64,000 nucleotides of DNA. Origin: a virus. The translations under genes and the position numbers were made by a program. Shown piece by piece: positions 19,671-27,158 of this stretch; position 1 is the stretch's first letter, and each line of letters begins with the position of its first letter. Location: IMG/VR virus record IMGVR_UViG_3300042402_002055, positions 1-64,000 of that record; one strand, given 5' to 3'. The notes beneath the pieces are model-generated. The model made no database searches, had not been told where the DNA came from, and worked only from the letters and a program-made list of their open reading frames with translations.

Positions 19671-20714
19671 ATGAGCAATAATTTTTTAATATTAGATGGT
19701 GTAATTTCAGGTTCACAAACATTTACCGGTTCAATGGAAATAAAAGGTGGATTTAAATTACCATCTGTGGCAGGAACTGCAGGAACAACTGAAACAAAAA
19801 TATTAGTTACGGATGATAATGGAAATATTCGTCAAAGAAGTAATTTAAGTTTAACAGGTCCAACGGGCCCAACTGGTCCAACGGGCCCAACTGGTCCACA
19901 AGGCACTCAAGGTATACAAGGACTTACCGGACCAACTGGAGCTGCAGGTGCTAAAGGAGATACAGGTGCAACTGGCCCAACTGGACCGGCAGGTACAAAT
20001 GGAACTGCAGGAGCAACAGGACCAACTGGACCAATCGGCCCAACTGGACCAAAGGGTGATAAAGGTGATACAGGTACAGCAGGTACAAATGGAACAGCCG
20101 GAGCAACCGGACCAACCGGACCAACGGGAGCAAAAGGTGATAAAGGTGATAAAGGTGATACCGGTGCAACTGGACCAACCGGCCCAACCGGTGCAACTGG
20201 AACAGCAGGTACAAATGGAACTAATGGAGGTCCAGGACCAACGGGTCCTATTGGACCAACCGGTCCAACTGGCCCTGCAGGTGGATTTACTACCAATTCA
20301 AATGCACAAGTAAACTCTTTAGGAGTTGGTACCGCTGCAAGTACTACTGCTGGTGAAATTAGAGCAACTAACAACATCACCGCATACTATTCGGACAAAA
20401 GATTAAAGAAAGATATAGAACAAATATCGGATGCATTATCTAAATTACAACAAATAAATGGTGTTTTCTATACTCAAAATGAATTAGCAGAAGAATTTGG
20501 ATATAATGATTATTCTAAACAAGTCGGAGTAATTGCACAAGAAATACAAGAAGTATTACCTGAAGCAGTTACATTTGCACCTTTTGATAGAGATGAAAAC
20601 GATAATTCAAAATCAGGTGAAAACTATTTGACTGTTAGATATGAAAAAATAGTACCACTTTTGATTGAAGCTATAAAAGAATTATTAAATAGAGTAGAAA
20701 ATTTGGAAAAGTAA
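19671..20714 (+). CDS. Collagen-like fibre protein with C-terminal S74 chaperone
   Basis: 347 residues. Residues 63-204 are an unbroken run of 47 Gly-X-Y triplets. About 15 are GPT, and 21 of the 22 prolines counted are in the X position. GDKGDT and AKGDK clusters are typical of bacterial and phage collagen-like proteins, which form triple helices. Residues about 240-347 are a Peptidase_S74 intramolecular chaperone. It has SDKRLKKDI with the catalytic Ser and Lys in place, [16 protein letters not shown], and the terminal helix with [15 protein letters not shown]. The chaperone would trimerise the fibre and then cut itself off. The next gene is a prolyl-hydroxylase-like enzyme. Confidence 0.85.
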   Translation: MSNNFLILDGVISGSQTFTGSMEIKGGFKLPSVAGTAGTTETKILVTDDNGNIRQRSNLSLTGPTGPTGPTGPTGPQGTQGIQGLTGPTGAAGAKGDTGATGPTGPAGTNGTAGATGPTGPIGPTGPKGDKGDTGTAGTNGTAGATGPTGPTGAKGDKGDKGDTGATGPTGPTGATGTAGTNGTNGGPGPTGPIGPTGPTGPAGGFTTNSNAQVNSLGVGTAASTTAGEIRATNNITAYYSDKRLKKDIEQISDALSKLQQINGVFYTQNELAEEFGYNDYSKQVGVIAQEIQEVLPEAVTFAPFDRDENDNSKSGENYLTVRYEKIVPLLIEAIKELLNRVENLEK

Positions 20715-20733
20715 GATATATTTAGTATATTGA
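20702..20733 (+). promoter_or_regulatory. Host-type promoter TTTG-N20-TATATTGA
   Basis: TTTG lies at 20702-20705, inside the last codons of the collagen-like gene. The -7 box is at 20726-20733 and the ATG follows after 6 nt. It matches the Bacteroidetes TTTG/TAnnTTTG layout and differs from the late boxes of its neighbours. Confidence 0.6.
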
Positions 20734-20739
20734 ATTTAT

Positions 20740-21330
20740 ATGAATATAAAACCAATTTTCAATTTAAATAATTCAATAGACCAGACAAACTATTATTCAT
20801 TTGATAGTGCATTTACTGAAGAACAACTCGGTTGGATTTCCAATTTAGTTGAAAAGTATCCATTTGAAAAGGCAACAACGGTAGGAAATAATTGTGAAGA
20901 TGTTGATATAATTAGAAAATCTAATATAAAATGGATACATCACGATAATTTATCGTATTGGCTTTACGATAAAATAGAAAATATGGTAGTTGAAGCAAAT
21001 CAAATTTGGAATTTCAATATACATAGTGTTATCGATTCAATACAATATACAGAATATTTAGAAGGTGGTGGCCACTACGATTGGCATATAGATATTGGTC
21101 CTGGTTCAATAAACCATAGAAAAATTAGCATAACCATTCAATTATCAGATTCAGCTGATTATGAAGGTGGTGATTTTGAAATATGGACAGGTGGTGAATT
21201 TAAAAAATTACAAAGAAAAAAAGGATGTGGTATTTTATTTCCATCCTTTTTAATGCATAGAGTTACTCCAATTACAAGAGGTGTACGAAAAAGTTTAGTA
21301 TTGTGGGTTGGTGGTGATTCATATAAGTAG
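20740..21330 (+). CDS. 2OG-Fe(II) oxygenase, prolyl 4-hydroxylase/PiuC-like
   Basis: 196 residues. The iron and 2-oxoglutarate ligands are all visible: H116 and D118 in DWHID, distal H173 in LMHRVTP, and R183 in GVRKSL. The block YEGGDFEIWTGG, then GILFPSFLMHRVTPITRGVR, is the prolyl-hydroxylase/PiuC pattern. Such enzymes hydroxylate proline or related side chains using 2-oxoglutarate and O2. The gene directly follows a collagen-like fibre gene, so hydroxylation of that fibre is the obvious proposal. A caution is that the fibre's prolines are mostly in the X position, while animal collagen P4H prefers Y. It has its own host-type promoter, so it may be made earlier than its substrate. Confidence 0.85.
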   Translation: MNIKPIFNLNNSIDQTNYYSFDSAFTEEQLGWISNLVEKYPFEKATTVGNNCEDVDIIRKSNIKWIHHDNLSYWLYDKIENMVVEANQIWNFNIHSVIDSIQYTEYLEGGGHYDWHIDIGPGSINHRKISITIQLSDSADYEGGDFEIWTGGEFKKLQRKKGCGILFPSFLMHRVTPITRGVRKSLVLWVGGDSYK

Positions 21331-21336
21331 TTTTTT

Positions 21337-21348
21337 TATATTTATATA
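21337..21348 (+). promoter_or_regulatory. Putative late promoter box TATATTTATATA
   Basis: It follows a run of T directly after the oxygenase stop and lies 10-11 nt before the next ATG. No -33 element is present. Confidence 0.5.
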
Positions 21349-21358
21349 AAAGTATAAC

Positions 21359-21802
21359 ATGCCATTATCACCAACAGGAACAATATCATTTGCAGACATA
21401 AATGTAGAATTAGGAAGAGGTTCTACGACTCAAATTGGGCTTAATGAAGCAGAAGCCGGAACTTATGGAACAATTAATACAAATAGTTCTTCTAGACCAG
21501 ATGGTTCAACTCCAAATTCAATAAATGAATGGAGAGGGTATAATCATTATGCACAAGCATTAACTTTATATCAAGGTGCTGGTAGAGGAAACACACCTGC
21601 AAGTGCTTGTAATGATACGGAAAATCTTAGAAACTTCTATTCAAATTGTGGCCCATTTGAATTAGGTATTGGGTGCACAATATATACTGATACATTCCCT
21701 AATCCATTAATAGGATATGATTATGTAGTATTAGAGGGGTCAACATATAGTCTTTATAGTGGTAATGGACAAATATCAGGTCTCGCGGGTGAACAATGTT
21801 AA
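21359..21802 (+). CDS. Small fibre-tip/adhesin protein, paralogue 1
   Basis: 147 residues. The first 60 residues (GTISFADINVELGR, QIGLNEAEAGTYG, STPNSINEWRGY) are a recurrent phage tail N-terminal module that I recognise by pattern but cannot name with certainty. The C-terminal half has four Cys (SACND, SNCGP, GIGCT, GEQC), rare in this locus. They are conserved in the next gene, which suggests disulfides or a metal site. It is likely a small exposed receptor-binding or decoration protein. Confidence 0.6.
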   Translation: MPLSPTGTISFADINVELGRGSTTQIGLNEAEAGTYGTINTNSSSRPDGSTPNSINEWRGYNHYAQALTLYQGAGRGNTPASACNDTENLRNFYSNCGPFELGIGCTIYTDTFPNPLIGYDYVVLEGSTYSLYSGNGQISGLAGEQC

Positions 21803-21824
21803 AAATAAATCTATTTACAAATCA
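21796..21824 (+). repeat. 29-nt sequence repeated after both small paralogues (copy 1)
   Basis: It covers the stop region of the 21359 gene and is identical to 22300-22328. A weak AAATA/TATTT hairpin can be drawn inside it. Confidence 0.8.
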
Positions 21825-21856
21825 TTTATAAGTTATACTTATACAAAAGTAGATAT

Positions 21857-22306
21857 ATGCCATTACAATCATCAGGACAAATATCATTCGCAGATATAAA
21901 TACAGAATTAGGTAGAACATCGGATGCTCAAATTGGACTTAATGAAGCAGAATCTGGCACTTATGCACCACTAAATCCAAATAGTCCAAATCGTCCAAAT
22001 GGTTCAACTCCAAATTCAATAAATGAATGGTGGGGATATGACCATTATATTCCACCATTAACTGTGTATACAGGATGTGGTAGGTCAAATACAATCACTG
22101 GTGTATGTGATGATTCAACTAATGCAAATAGAATATTTTATTCAGATTGTGGCCCATTTGATTTTGGTGTAAATTGTTTTGTGTATATTGATACAAGTGC
22201 AACTCCATTACAAGGTTATGATTATGTTTATATCAATTCATTTACATGGCAAATAAACAATAGTACAGGCCGTATTATAGCATTTGCAGAAGACCAACCA
22301 TGTTAA
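21857..22306 (+). CDS. Small fibre-tip/adhesin protein, paralogue 2
   Basis: 149 residues and a duplicate of the preceding gene. The N-terminal module (GQISFADINTELGR, QIGLNEAESGTYA, STPNSINEWWGYDHY) is nearly the same. The C-terminal half diverges but keeps the four Cys (TGVCDD, SDCGP, VNCFV, DQPC). Variation concentrated in the distal half fits a receptor-contact surface. The 29 bases around the stop are identical to those of the first copy, so the duplication unit included the 3' flank. A weak CATTTATAAG box at 21823 may serve as its promoter. Confidence 0.6.
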   Translation: MPLQSSGQISFADINTELGRTSDAQIGLNEAESGTYAPLNPNSPNRPNGSTPNSINEWWGYDHYIPPLTVYTGCGRSNTITGVCDDSTNANRIFYSDCGPFDFGVNCFVYIDTSATPLQGYDYVYINSFTWQINNSTGRIIAFAEDQPC

Positions 22307-22328
22307 AAATAAATCTATTTACAAATCA
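22300..22328 (+). repeat. 29-nt sequence repeated after both small paralogues (copy 2)
   Basis: Identical to 21796-21824, while the coding regions before the two copies have diverged. Confidence 0.8.
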
Positions 22329-22348
22329 ACTTATTTAGTATATATTTC

Positions 22349-22360
22349 TATATTTATAAG
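22349..22360 (+). promoter_or_regulatory. Putative late promoter box TATATTTATAAG
   Basis: It lies 48 nt before the ATG. Box, leader and first roughly 70 codons are repeated almost exactly at 24109. Confidence 0.55.
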
Positions 22361-22631
22361 GGTATAAGCAATTTCTTATACTTTAACTAAAAAAAAGAGT
22401 AAACTAAAATGGGACTTAAATTTAGACGTGGTAGTACCGCACAACAATCCGGTTCATTAGCATTCGGAGAACCATATGTGAATACCACATTGGGAACATT
22501 AGTAGTCGGTGGTGCTACTGGTGACATCGTATTATCATCAGCAGGTACAGGAAGTACTGGAAACTTCGGAGCTATTTCGGGTTCTGGATTAGACATTACC
22601 GGAAATGCAAATATCGGTGGTAATTTATCAG
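22351..22631 (+). repeat. 281-bp direct repeat, copy 1 (promoter, leader and N-terminus)
   Basis: It matches 24111-24391 with an offset of 1760 bases and roughly 90 percent or better identity by eye. It covers the late box, a 48-nt leader and the first 70 codons of two fibre genes. Confidence 0.85.
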
Positions 22632-24109
22632 TAGGTGGACAATTAACAATTGGTGATAACACATCGGACACAATTAATGTAGTAGCATCTTTAAGTTCTT
22701 CACTTATTCCTCAAACAACAAATGTATTTGACTTAGGTTCTGCAAGTAAAATTTGGAGAGACCTTTATATATCAACGGGTTCAATTAAATTTGTAAATCC
22801 AGCCGGAACAGTTGTATCGACACTATCTGTTAATGCAGATGGTTCTCAAACTTTTCCAAGTGATTTAATCGTTAATGGATTAACGGTAGGTAAAGGATTA
22901 AATTCGGGATCTACTAATACTGCAGTAGGGGTAAGTGCATTAGGTGCAAATACGACAGGTACTACTAATACTGCCATTGGCCACACTGCCTTACAAAATA
23001 ATACAACAGGTGTTTCTAATACTGCAATTGGTGCATGGACTTTAACTGCTATTACAACGGCAAACGCTAATACTGCCGTTGGTTGGGGTGCTTTAAGATA
23101 TAATACTACTGCTAATTCAAATACTGCAGTAGGTTCAGGTGCCATGCAAAATAATACAACAGGTAATGGTAATACTGCAGTAGGAAATGCATCTCTAGCA
23201 ACAAATACAACAGGTGTTAATAATACGGCTTTAGGTACAAATGCTTTGGCTGATAATGTTGGTAATTATAATGTTGGTGTAGGTGCACTTGCATTAAGAC
23301 TAAATGTAAGTGGTAGTAGTAATATAGCTATTGGACATTCTGCTTTAGAATGGCATACCACAGGTCAAGGCAATACTGTAATTGGTGATACTGCAGGAAA
23401 TTTAATTACTACGGGTTCTTACAATACAATAATTGGTAAATATACAGGTGAAGAATCTTTATCTAATAATATAGTTTTAGCAGATGGACAAGGTAATATT
23501 AAATATCGTTGGGATGGAACTAATAATAATATTTATGGTAATGTAAATGTAAGTGGTTCTATTACTGGACAAATATTATCAACTAATGGTATAGTTTCGG
23601 GTTCATCACAAATAACATACGCAGATATTAGTTCAATACCAGCAGGAATAGTTAGTGGTTCATCTCAAGTAACACTATCATCAACGACTGGATATGATTC
23701 AGTATTAAACCAAGCAGTATTAACAACATCATCTCCAACCTTCACAGGTTTGACAATTAATGGAGCAATTACGGCAACGGGTGATATTACAGCATACTAT
23801 ACTTCGGATAAAAGACATAAACATAATATCGTATTAATTTCTGATGCGTTATCAAAGGTAACTAAATTGAATGGTGTAACTTGGGAATGGAATGATGATG
23901 TGAATGAAGTAACAAAATCAACTCCTAATACTGGTTTGATTGCACAAGAAGTTCAAGAAGTTTTACCAGAAGTGGTGAAAGAAAGAGAAGATGGTTTTTT
24001 AGCATTAGATTATTCAAAAATGATGGGTTTAATGATAGAAGCAATCAAAGAACAACAAAAACAAATTGATTCTTTATTAATAAAGATAAATCAACTGGAA
24101 AACAAATAG
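22409..24109 (+). CDS. Tail fibre with YadA-like head repeats and S74 chaperone
   Basis: 566 residues. Residues 1-70 are an Mtd_N-like anchor (LKFRRGSTAQQ, LAFGEPYVNT). Residues about 165-345 are roughly 22-residue repeats of the NTAVG-x(5)-AL-x-x-NTTG type, the left-handed beta-roll of YadA-type adhesin heads. Two VSGSSQ motifs follow. Residues about 460-566 are a Peptidase_S74 domain (SDKRHKHNI, with Ser and Lys retained; TGLIAQEVQEVLPEVV; the closing coiled coil). The protein should trimerise through the S74 domain and lose it by self-cleavage. It is a close sister of the next gene. Confidence 0.78.
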   Translation: MGLKFRRGSTAQQSGSLAFGEPYVNTTLGTLVVGGATGDIVLSSAGTGSTGNFGAISGSGLDITGNANIGGNLSVGGQLTIGDNTSDTINVVASLSSSLIPQTTNVFDLGSASKIWRDLYISTGSIKFVNPAGTVVSTLSVNADGSQTFPSDLIVNGLTVGKGLNSGSTNTAVGVSALGANTTGTTNTAIGHTALQNNTTGVSNTAIGAWTLTAITTANANTAVGWGALRYNTTANSNTAVGSGAMQNNTTGNGNTAVGNASLATNTTGVNNTALGTNALADNVGNYNVGVGALALRLNVSGSSNIAIGHSALEWHTTGQGNTVIGDTAGNLITTGSYNTIIGKYTGEESLSNNIVLADGQGNIKYRWDGTNNNIYGNVNVSGSITGQILSTNGIVSGSSQITYADISSIPAGIVSGSSQVTLSSTTGYDSVLNQAVLTTSSPTFTGLTINGAITATGDITAYYTSDKRHKHNIVLISDALSKVTKLNGVTWEWNDDVNEVTKSTPNTGLIAQEVQEVLPEVVKEREDGFLALDYSKMMGLMIEAIKEQQKQIDSLLIKINQLENK

Positions 24110-24120
24110 ATATTTATAAG
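24109..24120 (+). promoter_or_regulatory. Putative late promoter box GATATTTATAAG
   Basis: It overlaps the stop codon region of the preceding fibre gene and is the duplicate of the box at 22349, with the same 48-nt leader. Confidence 0.55.
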
Positions 24121-24391
24121 GGTATAATGAATTTATTATACTTTAACTAAAAAAAAGAGTAAACTAAAATGGGACTTAAATTTAGACGTGGTAGTACCGC
24201 ACAACAATCCGGGTCATTAGCATTCGGAGAACCATATGTGAATACCACATTGGGAACATTAGTAGTAGGTGGAGCAACAGGCGACATCGTATTATCATCA
24301 GCAGGAACAGGAAGTACCGGAAATTTCGGAGCTATTTCGGGTTCTGGATTAGATATTACCGGAAATGCAAATATTGCAGGTAATTTAACAT
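24111..24391 (+). repeat. 281-bp direct repeat, copy 2
   Basis: Partner of 22351-22631. Recombination between the copies would delete or duplicate one whole fibre gene while keeping promoter and anchor intact. Confidence 0.85.
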
Positions 24392-26145
24392 TAGGTGGAG
24401 CAATCACAATTGGTGATGCATCAGCAGATACTGTAAATGTTGTAGCATCTTTAAGTTCTTCACTTATTCCTCAAACAGATAATGTATTTGATTTAGGTTC
24501 TGCAACAAAAAGTTGGAGAGATTTATACATCTCAACAGGTTCAATTAAAGTAGTATCAAATGGTGCAGTTGTATCGACACTATCTACAAATGCGGATGGT
24601 TCTCAAACTTTCCCTAATGGTTTATACTCTCAAGCAAATATACAAATTGGAGATGGTTCATATCTAGACGCTGGTAAATTTCAAGTTGGTAGAAGAGGAA
24701 CTAGTCCTGACCAAAACGTTGTTTTAGGTATTGATGTAATGCCATTTTTGACAAGTGGTGTAGGTAATGTGGGTATTGGTAGACTTGCATTAAATAAATT
24801 AACAACTGGTACGTCTAATATAGGTGTTGGTGAAAGTGCAGGATATGGTATAAGTGGTAGTAATAGTCAAAATATTGCAATAGGATATGGTACTGCATTT
24901 AATATGACTGGTTCAAATGTGAGTCAGAACGTATTTTTAGGAACTAATGCGGGTACTTATCTGAATAATGGTATTTACAATACTGCAATTGGTGGTAATG
25001 CATTATTAGGTAGTATTGATTCTAATGATACCCCAACTAAAAGTACAGCATTAGGATATTCCGCAGGTGAATATTTAATAGGTAATAGTACAAACAACCT
25101 TTTATTAGGTGCAAATGCAGGCCCTAGTTCAGATACTACGGAAAGTTATAAATTGTATATAAGTAATGGTGATAGTGGTCAACAACCATTTATGCTTGGT
25201 AATATGGCAAATGATAGCAGAACATTATCTATCAATGCAGCAACAACTATAAGTGGTTCTGCGATTATTACGAATGATTTAGATTTGTACGGAAATAATA
25301 TTAATTTATATCACAACGGTACAACTATAATAAGTGGTTCTACTATTCAATTTAGATATGCAGATTTTAACTTGAATGGACTTAGACCACCTACACTTGG
25401 ACAAGGTTTAGCATTGGATTGGAGATATGGTGGAGTACCAACAGGAAGTGCAGGTGGTGCTTCGGTAGATTGGGTAATTGGTGGAACCGGTGTATCAAAT
25501 CATACAATGTTGAGTGGTCATCCAAACGGACTTAATGTTAATATAGCTCCTCAAACAGGTGGTACACTTTATCACGATTTATTATTCCCAAATAATACAG
25601 GTTCGGATTATCCAGGATACCAATATACATTCCCATCGGCAAATGGTACCATTGCTTTAACAACGGATTTAAGTTCAGGAGCAACTTCGATAACCGCTTT
25701 AAATTCATTCACTGCAAGTTTAAGTACTACATCAAATGTAAGATTTGGTTCAATCGGAGTTGGTATGGATGCAAGTGGAACATCTGGTAGAATTGATGCA
25801 GCAAATGATGTTGTAGCATTCTCTACTTCGGATATTCGTTTGAAAGAAAATATCAAACCAATTGAAAATGCATTAGAAAAGATTTCTAAGATTAGTGGTA
25901 ACACTTACGATTGGAGAGTAGAATTGAAAGATGTTCATGGATACGAAGGAAATGATGTGGGTGTAATTGCACAAGAAGTTGAAGCAGTATTACCACAATT
26001 AGTTCAAGACAGAGACAATGGATATAAGGCAGTTAAATATGACAAGTTAGTTGCATTATTGATTGAAGGTATTAAAGAACAACAAACACAAATACACTCT
26101 TTAACTTTAGAAATAGAAAAGTTAAAAGAACAAAAAGGTTTATAA
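24169..26145 (+). CDS. Tail fibre with beta-roll repeats and S74 chaperone
   Basis: 658 residues. The first 70 residues are nearly identical to the preceding gene. Residues about 185-325 are degenerate YadA-head-like repeats (NVGIGRLALNKLTTGTSN, NIAIGYGTAF, NTAIGGNALL). An extra beta domain at 390-500 (LDWRYGGVPTGSAGG) has no counterpart in the sister gene and is a candidate receptor-binding part. Residues about 550-658 are Peptidase_S74, with SDIRLKENI, VGVIAQEVEAVLPQLV and YDKLVALLIEGIKEQ. Ser and Lys of the cleavage site are present. Anchor and chaperone are conserved between the sisters while the middle differs. Confidence 0.78.
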   Translation: MGLKFRRGSTAQQSGSLAFGEPYVNTTLGTLVVGGATGDIVLSSAGTGSTGNFGAISGSGLDITGNANIAGNLTLGGAITIGDASADTVNVVASLSSSLIPQTDNVFDLGSATKSWRDLYISTGSIKVVSNGAVVSTLSTNADGSQTFPNGLYSQANIQIGDGSYLDAGKFQVGRRGTSPDQNVVLGIDVMPFLTSGVGNVGIGRLALNKLTTGTSNIGVGESAGYGISGSNSQNIAIGYGTAFNMTGSNVSQNVFLGTNAGTYLNNGIYNTAIGGNALLGSIDSNDTPTKSTALGYSAGEYLIGNSTNNLLLGANAGPSSDTTESYKLYISNGDSGQQPFMLGNMANDSRTLSINAATTISGSAIITNDLDLYGNNINLYHNGTTIISGSTIQFRYADFNLNGLRPPTLGQGLALDWRYGGVPTGSAGGASVDWVIGGTGVSNHTMLSGHPNGLNVNIAPQTGGTLYHDLLFPNNTGSDYPGYQYTFPSANGTIALTTDLSSGATSITALNSFTASLSTTSNVRFGSIGVGMDASGTSGRIDAANDVVAFSTSDIRLKENIKPIENALEKISKISGNTYDWRVELKDVHGYEGNDVGVIAQEVEAVLPQLVQDRDNGYKAVKYDKLVALLIEGIKEQQTQIHSLTLEIEKLKEQKGL

Positions 26146-26148
26146 TAA

Positions 26149-27147
26149 ATGTATGATGTTTACTACACAACCGCTGGAGGGCCTTGGTTCAACAGTGGTG
26201 CAGATATGTGGGTAACCGAATGGATAAAAGAAGTGGCACCTCATTTAGAAGTTAAGCCACTTCTTTTGTTTCATAGAAAGAGACCCGATAATTATGAAGA
26301 ATTTCCAATTGATATAGACCATATTTGGGAAACCAATGAGTTAGATATTGATGAAATTCTAAAAGGTGCAAGAAACATTCATATATTACATGGACACTAC
26401 ACTCCTACGACCGCAATTCATAATAATTTAGATAGAATCAATTCAATTGTATTTCATAATTTGACAAAGGTATCAATGATGTCACAAATGAATAAAGATG
26501 AATATTTGCATTGGTATGGTAATTGGGAATGGGAAAGTGAATTGATAGATAAAATTAAAAATAAAGTTTGGGTAGGATTGTATCATTTTCCATACAAAAC
26601 GGAAAACTTACATCATATTCCAAACACATATCAGTTTACACATAATAAAGAATTAACAAATAATACTAAGATAGGATTTGCAGCAAGAGCAGAAGGTAGA
26701 AAGAATTTGGAATATATAGACGGAATTGATTCATACATATCTACAAATTCAGAAACATTCAACAAGTATTATAGAAAAAAATATGGATATAAATTTGAAA
26801 AATCAAAAGTTTACAAATTTGACCATAAACATAAAGAAAGATTTTACGGATTAGATTGGGGAATATCACATTCTTGTTTTGAAAATGAACCATTTGGATA
26901 TGGAATTTTTGAAGCAATAGATTGGGGCAAACTACCAATATTACATACAAAATGGGTAGACTTAATTGACTACAAATACAAAGCAGATAGTAAGGAAACA
27001 TTTAAAGAAACTTACGAAATAATTTGTAAAGATGACTATGAAACCCGTAAAGTTGAATTTGACAAACTTAAAAAGTGGATGATATCTAATTTCTCTAATA
27101 AAGATGTATGGAAACAAAAACTTTTAGATATTTATAACGGAGATTAA
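26149..27147 (+). CDS. Glycosyltransferase, GT-B fold (GT4-like)
   Basis: 332 residues. It has a glycine-rich N-terminal segment (TTAGGPWFNSGADMWV), a conserved KIGFAARAEGRKNLEY-type strand-turn where GT4 enzymes bind the donor phosphate, and CFENEPFGYGIFEAIDWG. The last is the E-x7-E nucleotide-sugar motif of GT4. No signal or membrane segment is seen, so it acts in the cytoplasm. It starts 3 bases after a fibre gene, so it is translated with late structural proteins. Glycosylation of fibres during assembly is the likely role. Donor and acceptor cannot be read from the sequence. Confidence 0.72.
   Translation: MYDVYYTTAGGPWFNSGADMWVTEWIKEVAPHLEVKPLLLFHRKRPDNYEEFPIDIDHIWETNELDIDEILKGARNIHILHGHYTPTTAIHNNLDRINSIVFHNLTKVSMMSQMNKDEYLHWYGNWEWESELIDKIKNKVWVGLYHFPYKTENLHHIPNTYQFTHNKELTNNTKIGFAARAEGRKNLEYIDGIDSYISTNSETFNKYYRKKYGYKFEKSKVYKFDHKHKERFYGLDWGISHSCFENEPFGYGIFEAIDWGKLPILHTKWVDLIDYKYKADSKETFKETYEIICKDDYETRKVEFDKLKKWMISNFSNKDVWKQKLLDIYNGD
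27127..27138 (+). promoter_or_regulatory. Putative late promoter box GATATTTATAAC
   Basis: It lies inside the last codons of the glycosyltransferase gene and 21 nt before the next ATG. Because the codons read DIYN, its presence may be partly coding constraint. Confidence 0.4.
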
Positions 27148-27158
27148 TACATAAAAAT

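Noticed and set aside
19857-20280. Separate genes in the other frames of the collagen region
   Set aside because: Open frames there are by-products of the 9-base GGx-CCx-ACx repeat. Only the frame with Gly-X-Y and the S74 domain makes sense.
5999-26145. Long open frames on the - strand and in other + frames across the fibre locus
   Set aside because: They follow the repeats of the Ser/Thr/Gly-rich genes, are low-complexity themselves (Leu/Val/Pro-rich), and lack promoters and family motifs.
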